This document shows, one piece after another, positions 49,754-59,386 of a stretch of DNA of 64,000 nucleotides (the stretch's first letter is position 1; each line of letters starts with the position of its first letter). The DNA is from Sinomicrobium soli (lineage in GTDB: Bacteria; Bacteroidota; Bacteroidia; Flavobacteriales; Flavobacteriaceae). Where the stretch lies: assembly GCF_003285545.1 (NCBI RefSeq), contig NZ_QLNV01000004.1, forward strand, positions 62,001-126,000, given 5' to 3'. The position numbers were made by a program, and so were the translations under genes. The notes beneath the pieces were generated by a model, which searched no databases, was not told the DNA's origin, and saw nothing but the letters and a program-made list of their open reading frames with translations.

Positions 49754-49953
49754 TTCCGGTTCTTGACTTTATCCTGTATTTTCCTGGAAAGCGTGAAAAT
49801 GACCAGTAATAAAATGGCACAGAGGGCGGCCACTATTCCTATCAGGGCCACTACGCTGTCTCCTTCCAGGGGAGACTTGAAATCGATGAGGGTAACATTA
49901 TAGGCGATTAGGCCTATGGCAATCAGTACCAGTGTCAGGATGAAATATTTCAT
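49750..49953 (-). CDS. Small two-helix membrane protein
   Basis: This 67-residue protein has two hydrophobic helices (FILTLVLIAIGLIAYNV and VALIGIVAALCAILLLVIFTL) and a basic tail (SRKIQDKVKNRK). It is translationally coupled to the FAD oxidoreductase gene. The function is unknown; it may anchor that enzyme or be independent. Confidence 0.72.
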   Translation of the reverse strand: MKYFILTLVLIAIGLIAYNVTLIDFKSPLEGDSVVALIGIVAALCAILLLVIFTLSRKIQDKVKNRK

Positions 49954-50063
49954 TTCTCGTTTTTTTATGTGTTCCGGTATGGGATCAGTACCTCGCGGAA
50001 CAAAGGTACGAAGAATCGGAGAACCGGTAACCCGCCCCCGAATGCTTATTCCCGCGTATTGCG

Positions 50064-50636
50064 TCAGAACAGGTTGGACGCATTGCTGGCAAACAGCTTT
50101 ATGGATATGGCCAGCAGTACGACCCCGAATATCTTTCGTATGACCCCGAGCCCTGATTTCCCCAGGATACGCTCGATGCGTTTGGACGATTTAAGGACGA
50201 TATATACGAAAATGATATTGATAATAATGGCCACAATGATGTTTTCCACGTGATATTCCGCCCTGAGCGACAGTATGGAGGTCATGGTGCCCGCTCCTGC
50301 GATGAGAGGAAAAGCCAGCGGGACAACCGAAGCGGTCTCGGGAGCATCATCCTTGTACAGGGATATACCCAGAACCATTTCAATAGCCAGGAAGAAGAGT
50401 ACGAAAGAACCGGCTACGGCAAAAGAATACACGTCTATGCCGATCAGGCTGAGGATCTGCTCCCCCACGAAAAGGAAGGCTATCATGATAACGGCAGCCA
50501 CCACCGAGGCCTTTTCCGATTGTATATGCCCTACTTTTTCCCGCAGTCCTATGATGATGGGAATACTGCCAATGATATCGATAACGGCAAACAGTACCAT
50601 GGTGGCAGTCGCTATTTCCTTTAAGTTAAAGTTCAT
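50064..50636 (-). CDS. MarC family integral membrane protein
   Basis: This 190-residue protein has six transmembrane helices and MarC features (ATMVLFAVIDIIGSIPIII, AFPLIAGAGTMTSIL, GVVLLAISIKLF). MarC proteins are widespread. The earlier antibiotic-resistance role was not supported, so the substrate is unknown. Confidence 0.9.
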   Translation of the reverse strand: MNFNLKEIATATMVLFAVIDIIGSIPIIIGLREKVGHIQSEKASVVAAVIMIAFLFVGEQILSLIGIDVYSFAVAGSFVLFFLAIEMVLGISLYKDDAPETASVVPLAFPLIAGAGTMTSILSLRAEYHVENIIVAIIINIIFVYIVLKSSKRIERILGKSGLGVIRKIFGVVLLAISIKLFASNASNLF

Positions 50637-50767
50637 ATTATTAGCAAGTTAAAAAAAATGATGGCAAAAGTAATCATATCCGCCGGATTAGGGAGTTCCG
50701 GGAGTGAAAAACTTTCTTTTTTTAATGCCGGATATATGCCGTTCATTTTTTGCCTAAGCGCCGCCCG

Positions 50768-51559
50768 TCAGGGTCTTTTAACCAGTTCCAGGAGCAGTTC
50801 CGGTTCGTTTGTGGTGATAAAATCGGCATGCTCCCCCAGCAACCATTGCATGTCGTCCCTTTTATTGACGGTCCATACATTTACCGTAAGCCCGAGCTCC
50901 CTGGCTTCCCTGATCCATTCCGGGTGTTTTTTCATGATCCCGATCGAGTAATCAAGGCCGGAAAAACCATCCTTTTTCAATTGCGAAGGAGTGCGGTCGC
51001 CATTGAGATAGGCCACGTTTGCCGAAGGGTCGAGCTCCATGACCTTTTTGCATATGTCGTAATCAAAGGCGATATAATCCACCCATTCACGGGCACCTGT
51101 ATTATGAACCAGGGCTACCGATTTTTCAGCCAGTTCTATTCCCCGTGCCTTGTCTGCAGGGGTCTTGATCTCAAAAATGAGCCGGGTACGGTGCTGTTTC
51201 AGGCCCTCCCGGATATAATTTTCTGCCGTAGGGATATGCTCTCCGTTGGGATGGGTTTTCTGTAACAGCTGTTCATAGGTCGACGTTTCGATGTCCAGTC
51301 CGTTAAAGTCGGCATTGTGATTTACCACAAGAACCCCGTCTGCCGTCATCCATACATCGAATTCGGAACCCTCGCATCCCAGTGCTATGGCCCGCTTCAG
51401 GGAAGCCATGGAATTTTCCGGAAGTCCCGCATTTTTGAATGCCCCCCGGTGTGCAATGACCTTGTTCCTTATAAAGTCGTTTCCGTTCTGGGCCAGGGCC
51501 CCGTTTGAGAATACTGCAGTTGTCATACTGATGATCAGAAAAAATGTTAATTTGTTCAT
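50768..51559 (-). CDS. Glycerophosphodiester phosphodiesterase
   Basis: This 263-residue protein has a signal peptide (FFLIISMTTAVFSNGALA) and the GDPD catalytic motifs: VIAHRGAFKNAGLPENS, EFDVWMTADGVLVVNHNA, LIFEIKTPADK, VNVWTVNKRDDM. It releases sn-glycerol-3-phosphate from glycerophosphodiesters in the periplasm. It is probably monocistronic. Confidence 0.93.
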   Translation of the reverse strand: MNKLTFFLIISMTTAVFSNGALAQNGNDFIRNKVIAHRGAFKNAGLPENSMASLKRAIALGCEGSEFDVWMTADGVLVVNHNADFNGLDIETSTYEQLLQKTHPNGEHIPTAENYIREGLKQHRTRLIFEIKTPADKARGIELAEKSVALVHNTGAREWVDYIAFDYDICKKVMELDPSANVAYLNGDRTPSQLKKDGFSGLDYSIGIMKKHPEWIREARELGLTVNVWTVNKRDDMQWLLGEHADFITTNEPELLLELVKRP

Positions 51560-51711
51560 AGGCCGGTCTTATCGGAAAAGAAGAGAGGCTAATATAGTGA
51601 AAATAGACAGATGTCCGGAATGGCCTTTTGTGTTTCTTTTTCACGGGGAGTGCGTTTTTTTAGAACGGGAATGAATAGCAGATGCCCGGTGCCGGCAATC
51701 TCAAATAATGC

Positions 51712-51719
51712 TATCTTTG
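51712..51719 (+). promoter_or_regulatory. -7 box of the DUF3109 gene
   Basis: TATCTTTG is a perfect TAnnTTTG that ends 4 bp before the ATG, implying a leaderless or very short leader mRNA. Confidence 0.5.
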
Positions 51720-51723
51720 CGGC

Positions 51724-52302
51724 ATGTTTCAGTTAGGAAAAACCATAGTATCGGAAGACATCCTGGAAGAGGATTTTGTCTGTAACCTTTCGGCGTGTAA
51801 GGGAGCCTGTTGTGTGGACGGAGATGCCGGGGCACCCCTGGATCAAGAGGAAACAGCACTGCTCGACCGGATATATCCCGATGTAAAACCGTATCTCAGG
51901 AAAGAAGGAATAGCAGCTATAGAGGCCCAGGGCACCCATATCCTCGGTGAGGACGGGGAATGGGAAACTCCCCTGGTCAACGGCAGCGAATGTGCATATG
52001 TGACCTTCGACGATAAAGGTACAGCCCTGTGTGGTATAGAACAGGCGTATAACGAAAAGAAAATCTCCTGGAAAAAACCCGTTTCCTGCCATCTTTACCC
52101 TGTTCGTGTAAAAGAGTATTCACAGTTTTCCGCGGTAAACTACCACAAGTGGTATATATGTGACGATGCCTGTTCCCTCGGAAAGGAGCTGAACGTGCCG
52201 GTGTATAAATTTGTACGGGAGGCACTGATCCGGAAATTCGGGACGGAATGGTATGAAGAGCTGGAAGAAGTGGCCCGGAATATAAAGGACGCCCGACAAT
52301 GA
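51724..52302 (+). CDS. DUF3109 family cysteine-rich protein
   Basis: This 192-residue protein has the DUF3109 cysteine pattern: FVCNLSACKGACCVDGDAG near residue 25, GSECAYVTFDDKGTALCGIE, PVSCHLYPVRV, and ICDDACSLGKEL. The cysteines suggest an iron-sulfur cluster or zinc site, in line with the CxxCxxxCC-type family. The function is unknown. It is widespread in Bacteroidota. Confidence 0.9.
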   Translation: MFQLGKTIVSEDILEEDFVCNLSACKGACCVDGDAGAPLDQEETALLDRIYPDVKPYLRKEGIAAIEAQGTHILGEDGEWETPLVNGSECAYVTFDDKGTALCGIEQAYNEKKISWKKPVSCHLYPVRVKEYSQFSAVNYHKWYICDDACSLGKELNVPVYKFVREALIRKFGTEWYEELEEVARNIKDARQ

Positions 52303-52640
52303 TTCCTGGCCTTCGGGCACCTTCCCGGTGCATGTAAAGAAAAAGTTCTTTCAGCGTTATTTTTTTATTGTAAATCGTGTCTCAGCCCTGTGGTAACCGG
52401 GGTTGTTCCCGGGGTGGAGGAACGGCTTCAGGGGATTTTATCACTTATTAAGGTATTGATGTTTAGGGTGTTGTGTCGCCTGTGCTGACGATGTCGCAAC
52501 CGACATTTCAACAGGGGCTGTTAAAAACTTTTGGGGGAAACCATTGAACTGCCCTTTCTTTTCTAACGACATTTTGCAATATTTGTTAGTCCCAACCCAT
52601 CCTGTTTACCCATTTACTAACTTCCTAAAAACGAGAAGAA
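52303..52640. promoter_or_regulatory. nrdB upstream region
   Basis: This 338-bp gap separates the DUF3109 gene and nrdB. It contains GTTCCCGGGG-type short inverted repeats near 52395-52425 and a TTCAACAGGGGCTGTTAAAA segment (52507-52526) whose halves are nearly complementary (CAAC/GTTA), a possible regulator site. I could not confirm NrdR boxes or a full promoter. Confidence 0.3.
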
Positions 52641-53627
52641 ATGTCTGCGACTACCGAACCCATTTTACAAGAGAACAAAGACAGGTTTGTCATTTTCCCG
52701 ATACAGCACCACGACATCTGGGAGTGGTATAAAAAGCAGGAGGCCTGTTTCTGGACAGCGGAAGAAATAGACCTTCACCAGGACCTGAACGACTGGAACA
52801 ATAAGCTGAATGATGACGAACGCTATTTCATAAAACATATCCTGGCGTTCTTTGCCGCTTCCGACGGGATCGTCAACGAGAACCTCGCCGAGAATTTCGT
52901 CAATGAAGTGCAGTACTCCGAGGCGAAGTTTTTCTACGGTTTTCAGATCATGATGGAAAACATTCATTCGGAAACCTATTCGCTGCTGATAGATACCTAT
53001 GTAAAGGAAGAACAGGAAAAGACACGCCTTTTCAAGGCCATAGAAGTATTTCCCGCGATCAAGAAGAAAGCCGACTGGGCGCTGAAGTGGATAGAGTCCG
53101 ATTCGTTTGCCGAAAGGCTTATCGCTTTTGCGGCGGTAGAAGGCATTTTCTTTTCGGGCGCGTTCTGTTCCATATTCTGGCTCAAGAAGCGCGGACTGAT
53201 GCCGGGGCTCACCTTTTCGAACGAACTGATCTCGAGAGATGAGGGCATGCATTGCGATTTTGCCGTACACCTGCACAATAATCACCTGGTGAACAAGGTG
53301 CCTAAAGCGCGTATAAAGGAGATCATTATCAACGCCCTCGACATAGAAAGGGAATTTATTACCGAATCCCTGCCGGTAAGCCTTATAGGTATGAATTCCA
53401 GGCTTATGACCCAATACCTGGAATTCGTAACAGACAGGCTGTTGGTGGAACTCGAATGTGAGAAGGTGTACAATGTGGCAAACCCCTTTGACTTTATGGA
53501 CATGATCTCCCTCCAGGGAAAGACCAATTTCTTTGAGAAAAGGGTATCGGAATACCAGAAAGCAGGGGTGTTGAAAAAGGATAGTGACGACGATACGCAG
53601 AAGATCAGCTTCGATGCGGATTTTTAA
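52641..53627 (+). CDS. nrdB: Class I ribonucleotide reductase, beta subunit
   Basis: This 328-residue ferritin-like protein has R2 diiron and tyrosyl-radical motifs: [32 protein letters not shown] in parts, [14 protein letters not shown] (radical Tyr region), [12 protein letters not shown] and [12 protein letters not shown]. It generates the radical for nucleotide reduction. It is 48 bp upstream of nrdA on the same strand. The C-terminus (QKISFDADF) matches R2 tails that bind R1. Confidence 0.95.
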   Translation: MSATTEPILQENKDRFVIFPIQHHDIWEWYKKQEACFWTAEEIDLHQDLNDWNNKLNDDERYFIKHILAFFAASDGIVNENLAENFVNEVQYSEAKFFYGFQIMMENIHSETYSLLIDTYVKEEQEKTRLFKAIEVFPAIKKKADWALKWIESDSFAERLIAFAAVEGIFFSGAFCSIFWLKKRGLMPGLTFSNELISRDEGMHCDFAVHLHNNHLVNKVPKARIKEIIINALDIEREFITESLPVSLIGMNSRLMTQYLEFVTDRLLVELECEKVYNVANPFDFMDMISLQGKTNFFEKRVSEYQKAGVLKKDSDDDTQKISFDADF

Positions 53628-53675
53628 GGGCATGGTATACAGCAGAAAAAACATAAAATAATAAACGGTAGTGGT

Positions 53676-56114
53676 ATGTATGTAATAAAAAGAGACGGCA
53701 GGAAAGAACCCGTGATGTTCGACAAGATCACGGCACGGGTAAGGAAATTGTGCTACGGGCTCAACGATCTGGTAGATCCCGTAAAGGTGGCCATGAGGGT
53801 CATAGAAGGGTTGTACGACGGGGTTACGACCTCTGAACTGGATAACCTGGCAGCGGAGATCGCGGCTACGATGACAACGACACACCCGGATTATGCCAGG
53901 CTGGCGGCCAGGATATCGGTGTCCAACCTGCACAAGAATACCAGGAAGTCTTTTTCGGAGACCATGACCGACCTCTATGAGTACGTAAATCCGAGAACAG
54001 GGAAGAAGGCGCCGCTGTTGTCTGATGAAGTGTATAAGGTAATACAGGACCACGCGGAAAAGCTGGACTCCACCATTATATACAACCGCGATTTCGGGTA
54101 CGACTATTTTGGCTTCAAGACCCTTGAGCGCTCTTACCTGCTCAAGCTTAACGGAAAGATCGTGGAGCGCCCCCAGCATATGCTGATGCGTGTTGCGGTA
54201 GGGATACACCTGGACGATATGGACAGCGTGGTGGAAACCTACGAACTGATGTCCAAAAGATATTTTACCCATGCCACGCCCACACTGTTTAATTCCGGGA
54301 CACCCAAACCGCAGATGTCATCCTGTTTCCTGCTCGCCATGAAAGACGACAGTATCGACGGGATATACGATACGCTGAAACAGACCGCCAAGATATCCCA
54401 GTCGGCCGGGGGGATAGGGCTTTCCATTCATAATGTCCGCGCCACAGGAAGCTATATAGCCGGGACCAACGGTACTTCGAACGGTATTGTCCCCATGCTG
54501 AGGGTATACAATGACACCGCCCGCTATGTAGATCAGGGCGGAGGAAAACGAAAAGGCAGCTTTGCCATTTACGTAGAGCCCTGGCATGCGGATATCATGG
54601 ATTTTCTCGATCTTAAAAAGAACCACGGCAAGGAGGAGATGCGCGCCCGTGACCTGTTTTACGCCATGTGGATTCCCGACCTGTTTATGAAGCGTGTAGA
54701 GCAGGACGGGGAGTGGACCCTGATGTGCCCCAATGAATGCCCCGGGCTTTTTGACAGCTACGGAGAGGAATTCGAACAGAAATACGAGGGCTATGAAGCT
54801 GCCGGAAAAGGGAGGAAAACGGTAAAGGCACGCGAACTGTGGGAAAAGATACTGGAATCGCAGATAGAGACCGGAACGCCTTATATGCTTTATAAGGATG
54901 CGGCCAACAGGAAATCGAACCAGAAAAACCTGGGAACCATAAGATCTTCCAACCTGTGTACGGAGATCCTGGAGTATACTTCTCCCGATGAAGTTGCCGT
55001 GTGTAACCTGGCCTCCATAGCATTGCCCATGTTTATCAGGGACGGGGAATTCGACCACAAGGAACTGTTCCGGGTCACCAAACGGGTAACGCGAAACCTG
55101 AACCGGGTGATCGACAGGAATTATTACCCGGTAAAAGAGGCCGAAAATTCCAATTTCCGCCATCGCCCCATCGGGCTGGGGGTGCAGGGGCTTGCCGATA
55201 CGTTTATACGTCTCAGGATGCCCTTTACCTCCGACGAGGCCAAGACACTGAACCAGGAGATCTTCGAAACCATATATTTTGCTGCGGCCACGGCCTCTAT
55301 GGAAATGGCGAAAGAGGAAGGGGCCTACCAGACCTTTAAGGGATCGCCCATATCGCAGGGAGAATTCCAGTTCAACATGTGGGGCATAAAGGACGAAGAA
55401 CTGAGCGGACGGTGGAACTGGGGCGAACTCAGAAAAGAGGTGATGGAACACGGGGTGCGCAATTCCCTGCTGATGGCCCCCATGCCTACGGCTTCCACCT
55501 CCCAGATACTGGGTAATAACGAGTGTTTTGAACCCTATACCTCCAATATCTATACCAGGCGGGTACTGTCCGGGGAGTTTATCGTAGTGAATAAACACCT
55601 CCTCGAAGACCTGGTAAACCTCGGGCTGTGGACCGAAGAACTGAAGCAGGAACTCATGAGGGCCAACGGTTCCATCCAGCATATCGAGGGCATCCCACAG
55701 GAGATAAAAGACCTCTATAAAACCGTCTGGGAACTGAGCATGAAAGACATCATTGACATGTCCAGGCACAGGGGATATTTTATCGACCAGTCGCAGTCGC
55801 TCAACCTGTTTATGGAAAATGCGAATTACGCCAAGCTGACTTCCATGCACTTCTATGCGTGGAAAAGCGGACTGAAGACGGGGATGTATTACCTGAGGAC
55901 CAAATCGGCCGTGGATGCGATCAAGTTTACGCTGGACAATAGTAAAAAAGCGGTTCCCGCTCCCGAAGACCAGGAGCTTGCCGTAGAAGTGAATGCCGGG
56001 GAAACCGTTACCGCACCCGTTGCCGTAGAGCCCCTGACGCCGGAGGAACTGAAAGAAATGATAGCGAGATCCAAAGACAACGAGGGAGATGATTGCCTCA
56101 TGTGCGGATCATAG
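53676..56114 (+). CDS. nrdA: Class I ribonucleotide reductase, alpha subunit
   Basis: This 812-residue protein starts with an ATP-cone (about 1-90; [19 protein letters not shown]) for allosteric control. The catalytic barrel includes [46 protein letters not shown] and [18 protein letters not shown]. The redox-active pair DDCLMCGS lies at the extreme C-terminus. It reduces ribonucleoside diphosphates with NrdB. A terminator follows. Confidence 0.96.
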   Translation: MYVIKRDGRKEPVMFDKITARVRKLCYGLNDLVDPVKVAMRVIEGLYDGVTTSELDNLAAEIAATMTTTHPDYARLAARISVSNLHKNTRKSFSETMTDLYEYVNPRTGKKAPLLSDEVYKVIQDHAEKLDSTIIYNRDFGYDYFGFKTLERSYLLKLNGKIVERPQHMLMRVAVGIHLDDMDSVVETYELMSKRYFTHATPTLFNSGTPKPQMSSCFLLAMKDDSIDGIYDTLKQTAKISQSAGGIGLSIHNVRATGSYIAGTNGTSNGIVPMLRVYNDTARYVDQGGGKRKGSFAIYVEPWHADIMDFLDLKKNHGKEEMRARDLFYAMWIPDLFMKRVEQDGEWTLMCPNECPGLFDSYGEEFEQKYEGYEAAGKGRKTVKARELWEKILESQIETGTPYMLYKDAANRKSNQKNLGTIRSSNLCTEILEYTSPDEVAVCNLASIALPMFIRDGEFDHKELFRVTKRVTRNLNRVIDRNYYPVKEAENSNFRHRPIGLGVQGLADTFIRLRMPFTSDEAKTLNQEIFETIYFAAATASMEMAKEEGAYQTFKGSPISQGEFQFNMWGIKDEELSGRWNWGELRKEVMEHGVRNSLLMAPMPTASTSQILGNNECFEPYTSNIYTRRVLSGEFIVVNKHLLEDLVNLGLWTEELKQELMRANGSIQHIEGIPQEIKDLYKTVWELSMKDIIDMSRHRGYFIDQSQSLNLFMENANYAKLTSMHFYAWKSGLKTGMYYLRTKSAVDAIKFTLDNSKKAVPAPEDQELAVEVNAGETVTAPVAVEPLTPEELKEMIARSKDNEGDDCLMCGS

Positions 56115-56142
56115 TTATTTGCCGATATCATAATTATCCGGG

Positions 56143-56178
56143 ACCCCGGGAAGCCTGAAGAGGTTTCTTCGGGGTTTT
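56143..56178 (+). terminator. Terminator of nrdB-nrdA
   Basis: Outer stem ACCCCG / CGGGGT (56143-56148 and 56170-56175) and an inner GAAGCCT / AGGTTTC stem, followed by TTTTG. Confidence 0.65.
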
Positions 56179-56207
56179 GAAATGTTTGCGGAATATATAT
56201 TGTACTT

Positions 56208-56717
56208 ATGCTTGAAAAAAAGAGTTTTATCCCCGAAGAGGTGTATGCCAGTAAGGGTAAGCGCATCGGGAACCTGATCATCGATCGTCTCGTTATCTAT
56301 GTTTTTTCCTTCGTATTGGGCATGATTACCTTTGTGATGTCCGATTATATGGGAGTTCACGGGCCACTCCGGTTTATAGAGAACATGAACCCCTTTGAGG
56401 AAATATTGTTCGAAGTGGTGATTACCCTGCTTTATTACGCTGTTATGGAGTCGGCCACGGGCAGGACCATAGGGAAGTTTATCACCAATACCAGGGTCAT
56501 TAATGAGCAGGAGGAAAAGGCTACCCTGAACGAAGCTGTTGTGAGAAGCCTTTGCCGGCTTATTCCCTTTGAGGCCTTTTCGTTCCTGGGAGGCGAAGGC
56601 CGGGGATGGCACGATTCCATTCCGAAGACCTACGTGGTGGATATCAGGAAGTACGAAGAGGAAAAACAGATACGGGAAGGGCTGGAAACCCTGGGAAATA
56701 ATACAGAAGCACTATGA
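56208..56717 (+). CDS. RDD family membrane protein
   Basis: This 169-residue protein has the RDD signature near the N-terminus (KRIGNLIIDRLVIYVFSFVLG) and two to three transmembrane helices, with TGRTIGKFITNTRVI and AVVRSLCRLIPFEAF. The role is unknown; some RDD proteins are linked to ion tolerance. It overlaps dgt by 4 bp. Confidence 0.87.
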   Translation: MLEKKSFIPEEVYASKGKRIGNLIIDRLVIYVFSFVLGMITFVMSDYMGVHGPLRFIENMNPFEEILFEVVITLLYYAVMESATGRTIGKFITNTRVINEQEEKATLNEAVVRSLCRLIPFEAFSFLGGEGRGWHDSIPKTYVVDIRKYEEEKQIREGLETLGNNTEAL

Positions 56718-58063
56718 TGCAGTGGGAGAATCTCCTGTCGCTTAAACGGCAGGGGGATACCAACAAGAGATTGAGAAAGGAAGAAAAGGAAACCCGGCTG
56801 GGGTTTGAGGTCGATTACGACCGGATCATTTTTTCTTCTTCTTTCCGCAGTTTGCAGGACAAGACACAGGTTATTCCCCTTTCGAAGACCGACTTTGTCC
56901 ACACGAGGCTTACACACAGTATGGAAGTGTCTGTGGTAGGCCGTAGCCTGGGGCGCATGGTGGGCAAGAAACTGCTCGAAAAACACCCTTACCTCAGGCA
57001 GGTGCACGGATACCAGCTCAATGATTTCGGCGCCATCGTCGCGGCGGCGGCACTGGCACACGATATAGGGAATCCGCCGTTCGGGCACAGCGGGGAAAAG
57101 GCTATCGGGTCTTACTTTAAATTCGGGAAAGGAACGGAGTACAAACCCTTGCTTACGGATAAGGAATATCGCGATCTCACCGATTTTGAGGGCAATGCCA
57201 ACGGGTTTAAAATACTGACGGAGAGCCGTGAAGGGGTTCGCGGCGGGCTTCGCCTGAGCTATGCCACCCTGGGAGCGTTTACCAAGTATCCGAAAGCGTC
57301 GCTCCCTCACAGGCCCAGCAGGCATATAGCCGACAAGAAATTCGGTTTTTTCCAGTCGGAGAGCGTATTTTTTTCCGAAGTGGCGGAAGAGCTGGGACTA
57401 TTGTCCCGCGGAAGTGAGGAAGATATCGCCTATGTGCGGCATCCGCTGGCTTTTCTCGTGGAAGCCGCAGATGATATCTGTTATACCATTATCGATTTTG
57501 AAGATGGTATCAACCTCGGCCTGATCGATGAAGAATACGCACTGGAATACCTGATAAAGCTGGTGAAAGACCGCATAAATACGGTAAAGTACGGACAGCT
57601 GGGGACTACCGAAGACCGCATCAGCTACCTGCGGGCCCTGGCTATTAATACGCTTATTGAAGAGTCTTCCAGGGTATTTGTCGCCAATGAGGAAGCCATT
57701 TTAAAAGGGGAGTTTGACACTTCCCTTCTCGATAAATGCCAGTATAAGGCGCAGATCAACGATATCATATCGCTGAGTGTGGAAAAGATCTACAGGTCGG
57801 AAGAGGTGATCGAAAAGGAGATCGCAGGATATGCCATTGTCGAGCGTTTACTGGAGGTATTCTGTGCCGCGGCCATCAGGAAATTCGGGGAGGAAGAGAC
57901 GCATTACGACTGCCTGGTACTTCAGTTGATCCCGGAGAAGTACAAATACGGATTTACCTCGCCATACCGCTGCCTGCTGGGAATAAGCTGCTTTGTAGCC
58001 AGCCTTACCGATGGCAGGGTCGTGGGGATCTACAACAAGATAAACGGGGGGCAGATCACTTGA
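56714..58063 (+). CDS. dgt: Deoxyguanosinetriphosphate triphosphohydrolase
   Basis: This 449-residue HD-superfamily protein has FSSSFRSLQDKTQVIPLS, TRLTHSMEVSVVGRSLG, AALAHDIGNPPFGHSGEKAI and HPLAFLVEAADDICYTI. It hydrolyses dNTPs to nucleosides and triphosphate. A location near ribonucleotide reductase fits nucleotide-pool balance. It overlaps the RDD gene by 4 bp (start 56714 or 56717). Confidence 0.93.
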   Translation: MMQWENLLSLKRQGDTNKRLRKEEKETRLGFEVDYDRIIFSSSFRSLQDKTQVIPLSKTDFVHTRLTHSMEVSVVGRSLGRMVGKKLLEKHPYLRQVHGYQLNDFGAIVAAAALAHDIGNPPFGHSGEKAIGSYFKFGKGTEYKPLLTDKEYRDLTDFEGNANGFKILTESREGVRGGLRLSYATLGAFTKYPKASLPHRPSRHIADKKFGFFQSESVFFSEVAEELGLLSRGSEEDIAYVRHPLAFLVEAADDICYTIIDFEDGINLGLIDEEYALEYLIKLVKDRINTVKYGQLGTTEDRISYLRALAINTLIEESSRVFVANEEAILKGEFDTSLLDKCQYKAQINDIISLSVEKIYRSEEVIEKEIAGYAIVERLLEVFCAAAIRKFGEEETHYDCLVLQLIPEKYKYGFTSPYRCLLGISCFVASLTDGRVVGIYNKINGGQIT

Positions 58064-58126
58064 TCAGCGATCTGCCCGGTTATACTTGTCTTGAGGAGAA
58101 CAAGGAGGGTTGGCGCATTACCGCGA

Positions 58127-59173
58127 TCAGAAAGCATAGCTTATGCCTACTCCGAGGATCTGTTTCAGCTGGAGCCTGGGGCCATAGGCCAGGGTTTCGT
58201 TTTCACCTAATTGCAATTCCCGGGTTTTTACGTCGTTGTCGTATTTGATATGTGCCCCTACGTTGGCTTTTACATATTCGTTGACGACCAGGTTGAAATT
58301 GAATTCCCAGTCTACATCCACATTTCCGAAATCGTTCAGGTAGTCGGTGTACAGCGATATCCTGTTGGTAAATGTCATGTTGGTATACACTTCCTTTTCC
58401 CAGTTACTGTTGATGAGTATACCCACCTCCGTACGGGTCTGTTTCCCGGCGCGGATCATATTCCCGTCTGCGTCATAAAGGGCCTTTTCCACCCCGAAAG
58501 CCCCGTTGTTGGCCAGGTCCTGGTCCAGTACATAGGTAGACTTCTGCGTGACGGGCGAGAAATAGGCGGTTAGTTTTTCATCCGTGGGTGAATACTCCGC
58601 ACCGACACCGAGGAAGAAATATCCCGGGGCCATAAACCTGGAGATGGGATTGTCGCGGTCGGGATATTTGTACCCGTTGGTAAACTGTGTATTGAAGTTC
58701 AGTTTGGCCGAATAATACCAGTCTGATTTGGGATGTGTACGGTAACCGAAGGTACTGTTGAACTGTATCGCGTCATCCGATTTGCGCAACTTCTGGTTTT
58801 CCTGGGCGTTGAGGCCGTATTTCACGATAAGCTCGTTGTTCCAGCTCAGGTTTCCTCTTTTGTACCACCGGACAAAATGCCCGGACGATATCCCGGATAT
58901 GGCATTATTACCCCCGGCATTCCAGTTGGAGAAAGCGATCTGGCTCATGATGATACCGAGTTCGTTTTTCTTAGACCAGTACGAAACCGGATCGGGGATG
59001 GGGGGCACAATGTTTTTAAGCCCCCTTATGCGCCCCTGGCTGGTATCTTTGGGCATGTATACGGGCAGGTTGTGAGTGCTGTACGAGCTGCTCCTGATAG
59101 GCGTGAGTATTTCCTGTGCCCGGATGGTATATGTGCACAGAACGATCGTGATTAGGAAAATGGTTTTCTTCAT
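58127..59173 (-). CDS. DUF3078 family protein
   Basis: This 348-residue protein has a signal peptide (TIFLITIVLCTYTIRA) and the DUF3078 core (LGIIMSQIAFSNWNAGGNNA, ISGISSGHFVRWYKRGNLSW). Many beta-strands follow, ending in VGISYAF, consistent with an outer-membrane barrel of Bacteroidota. It is convergent with dgt. ATG 59173 is chosen over a TTG at 59179. The function is unknown. Confidence 0.88.
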   Translation of the reverse strand: MKKTIFLITIVLCTYTIRAQEILTPIRSSSYSTHNLPVYMPKDTSQGRIRGLKNIVPPIPDPVSYWSKKNELGIIMSQIAFSNWNAGGNNAISGISSGHFVRWYKRGNLSWNNELIVKYGLNAQENQKLRKSDDAIQFNSTFGYRTHPKSDWYYSAKLNFNTQFTNGYKYPDRDNPISRFMAPGYFFLGVGAEYSPTDEKLTAYFSPVTQKSTYVLDQDLANNGAFGVEKALYDADGNMIRAGKQTRTEVGILINSNWEKEVYTNMTFTNRISLYTDYLNDFGNVDVDWEFNFNLVVNEYVKANVGAHIKYDNDVKTRELQLGENETLAYGPRLQLKQILGVGISYAF

Positions 59174-59386
59174 TGTCAATAATGGTTTTATATACGGTAA
59201 CGGTGATTATGGTATAAAATTTTTGACATTTTCTTGATATGGTTTCCGGATAAATTATTAACGGTGTTGTTCCGTGTATGTTGTCCTCCATAGCAAATTG
59301 TTCGCTAAATATATGAAACCTTCATGTCGTTGCAAACGGATTTTTCGGTTTATAAATGGTTTGTACCAGGTCTGGCCCTGTCCCCG

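Noticed and set aside
52665-54272. Long reverse-strand frames opposite nrdB/nrdA (also 54318-55850)
   Set aside because: The nrd genes are unambiguous; the antisense products have no domain character.
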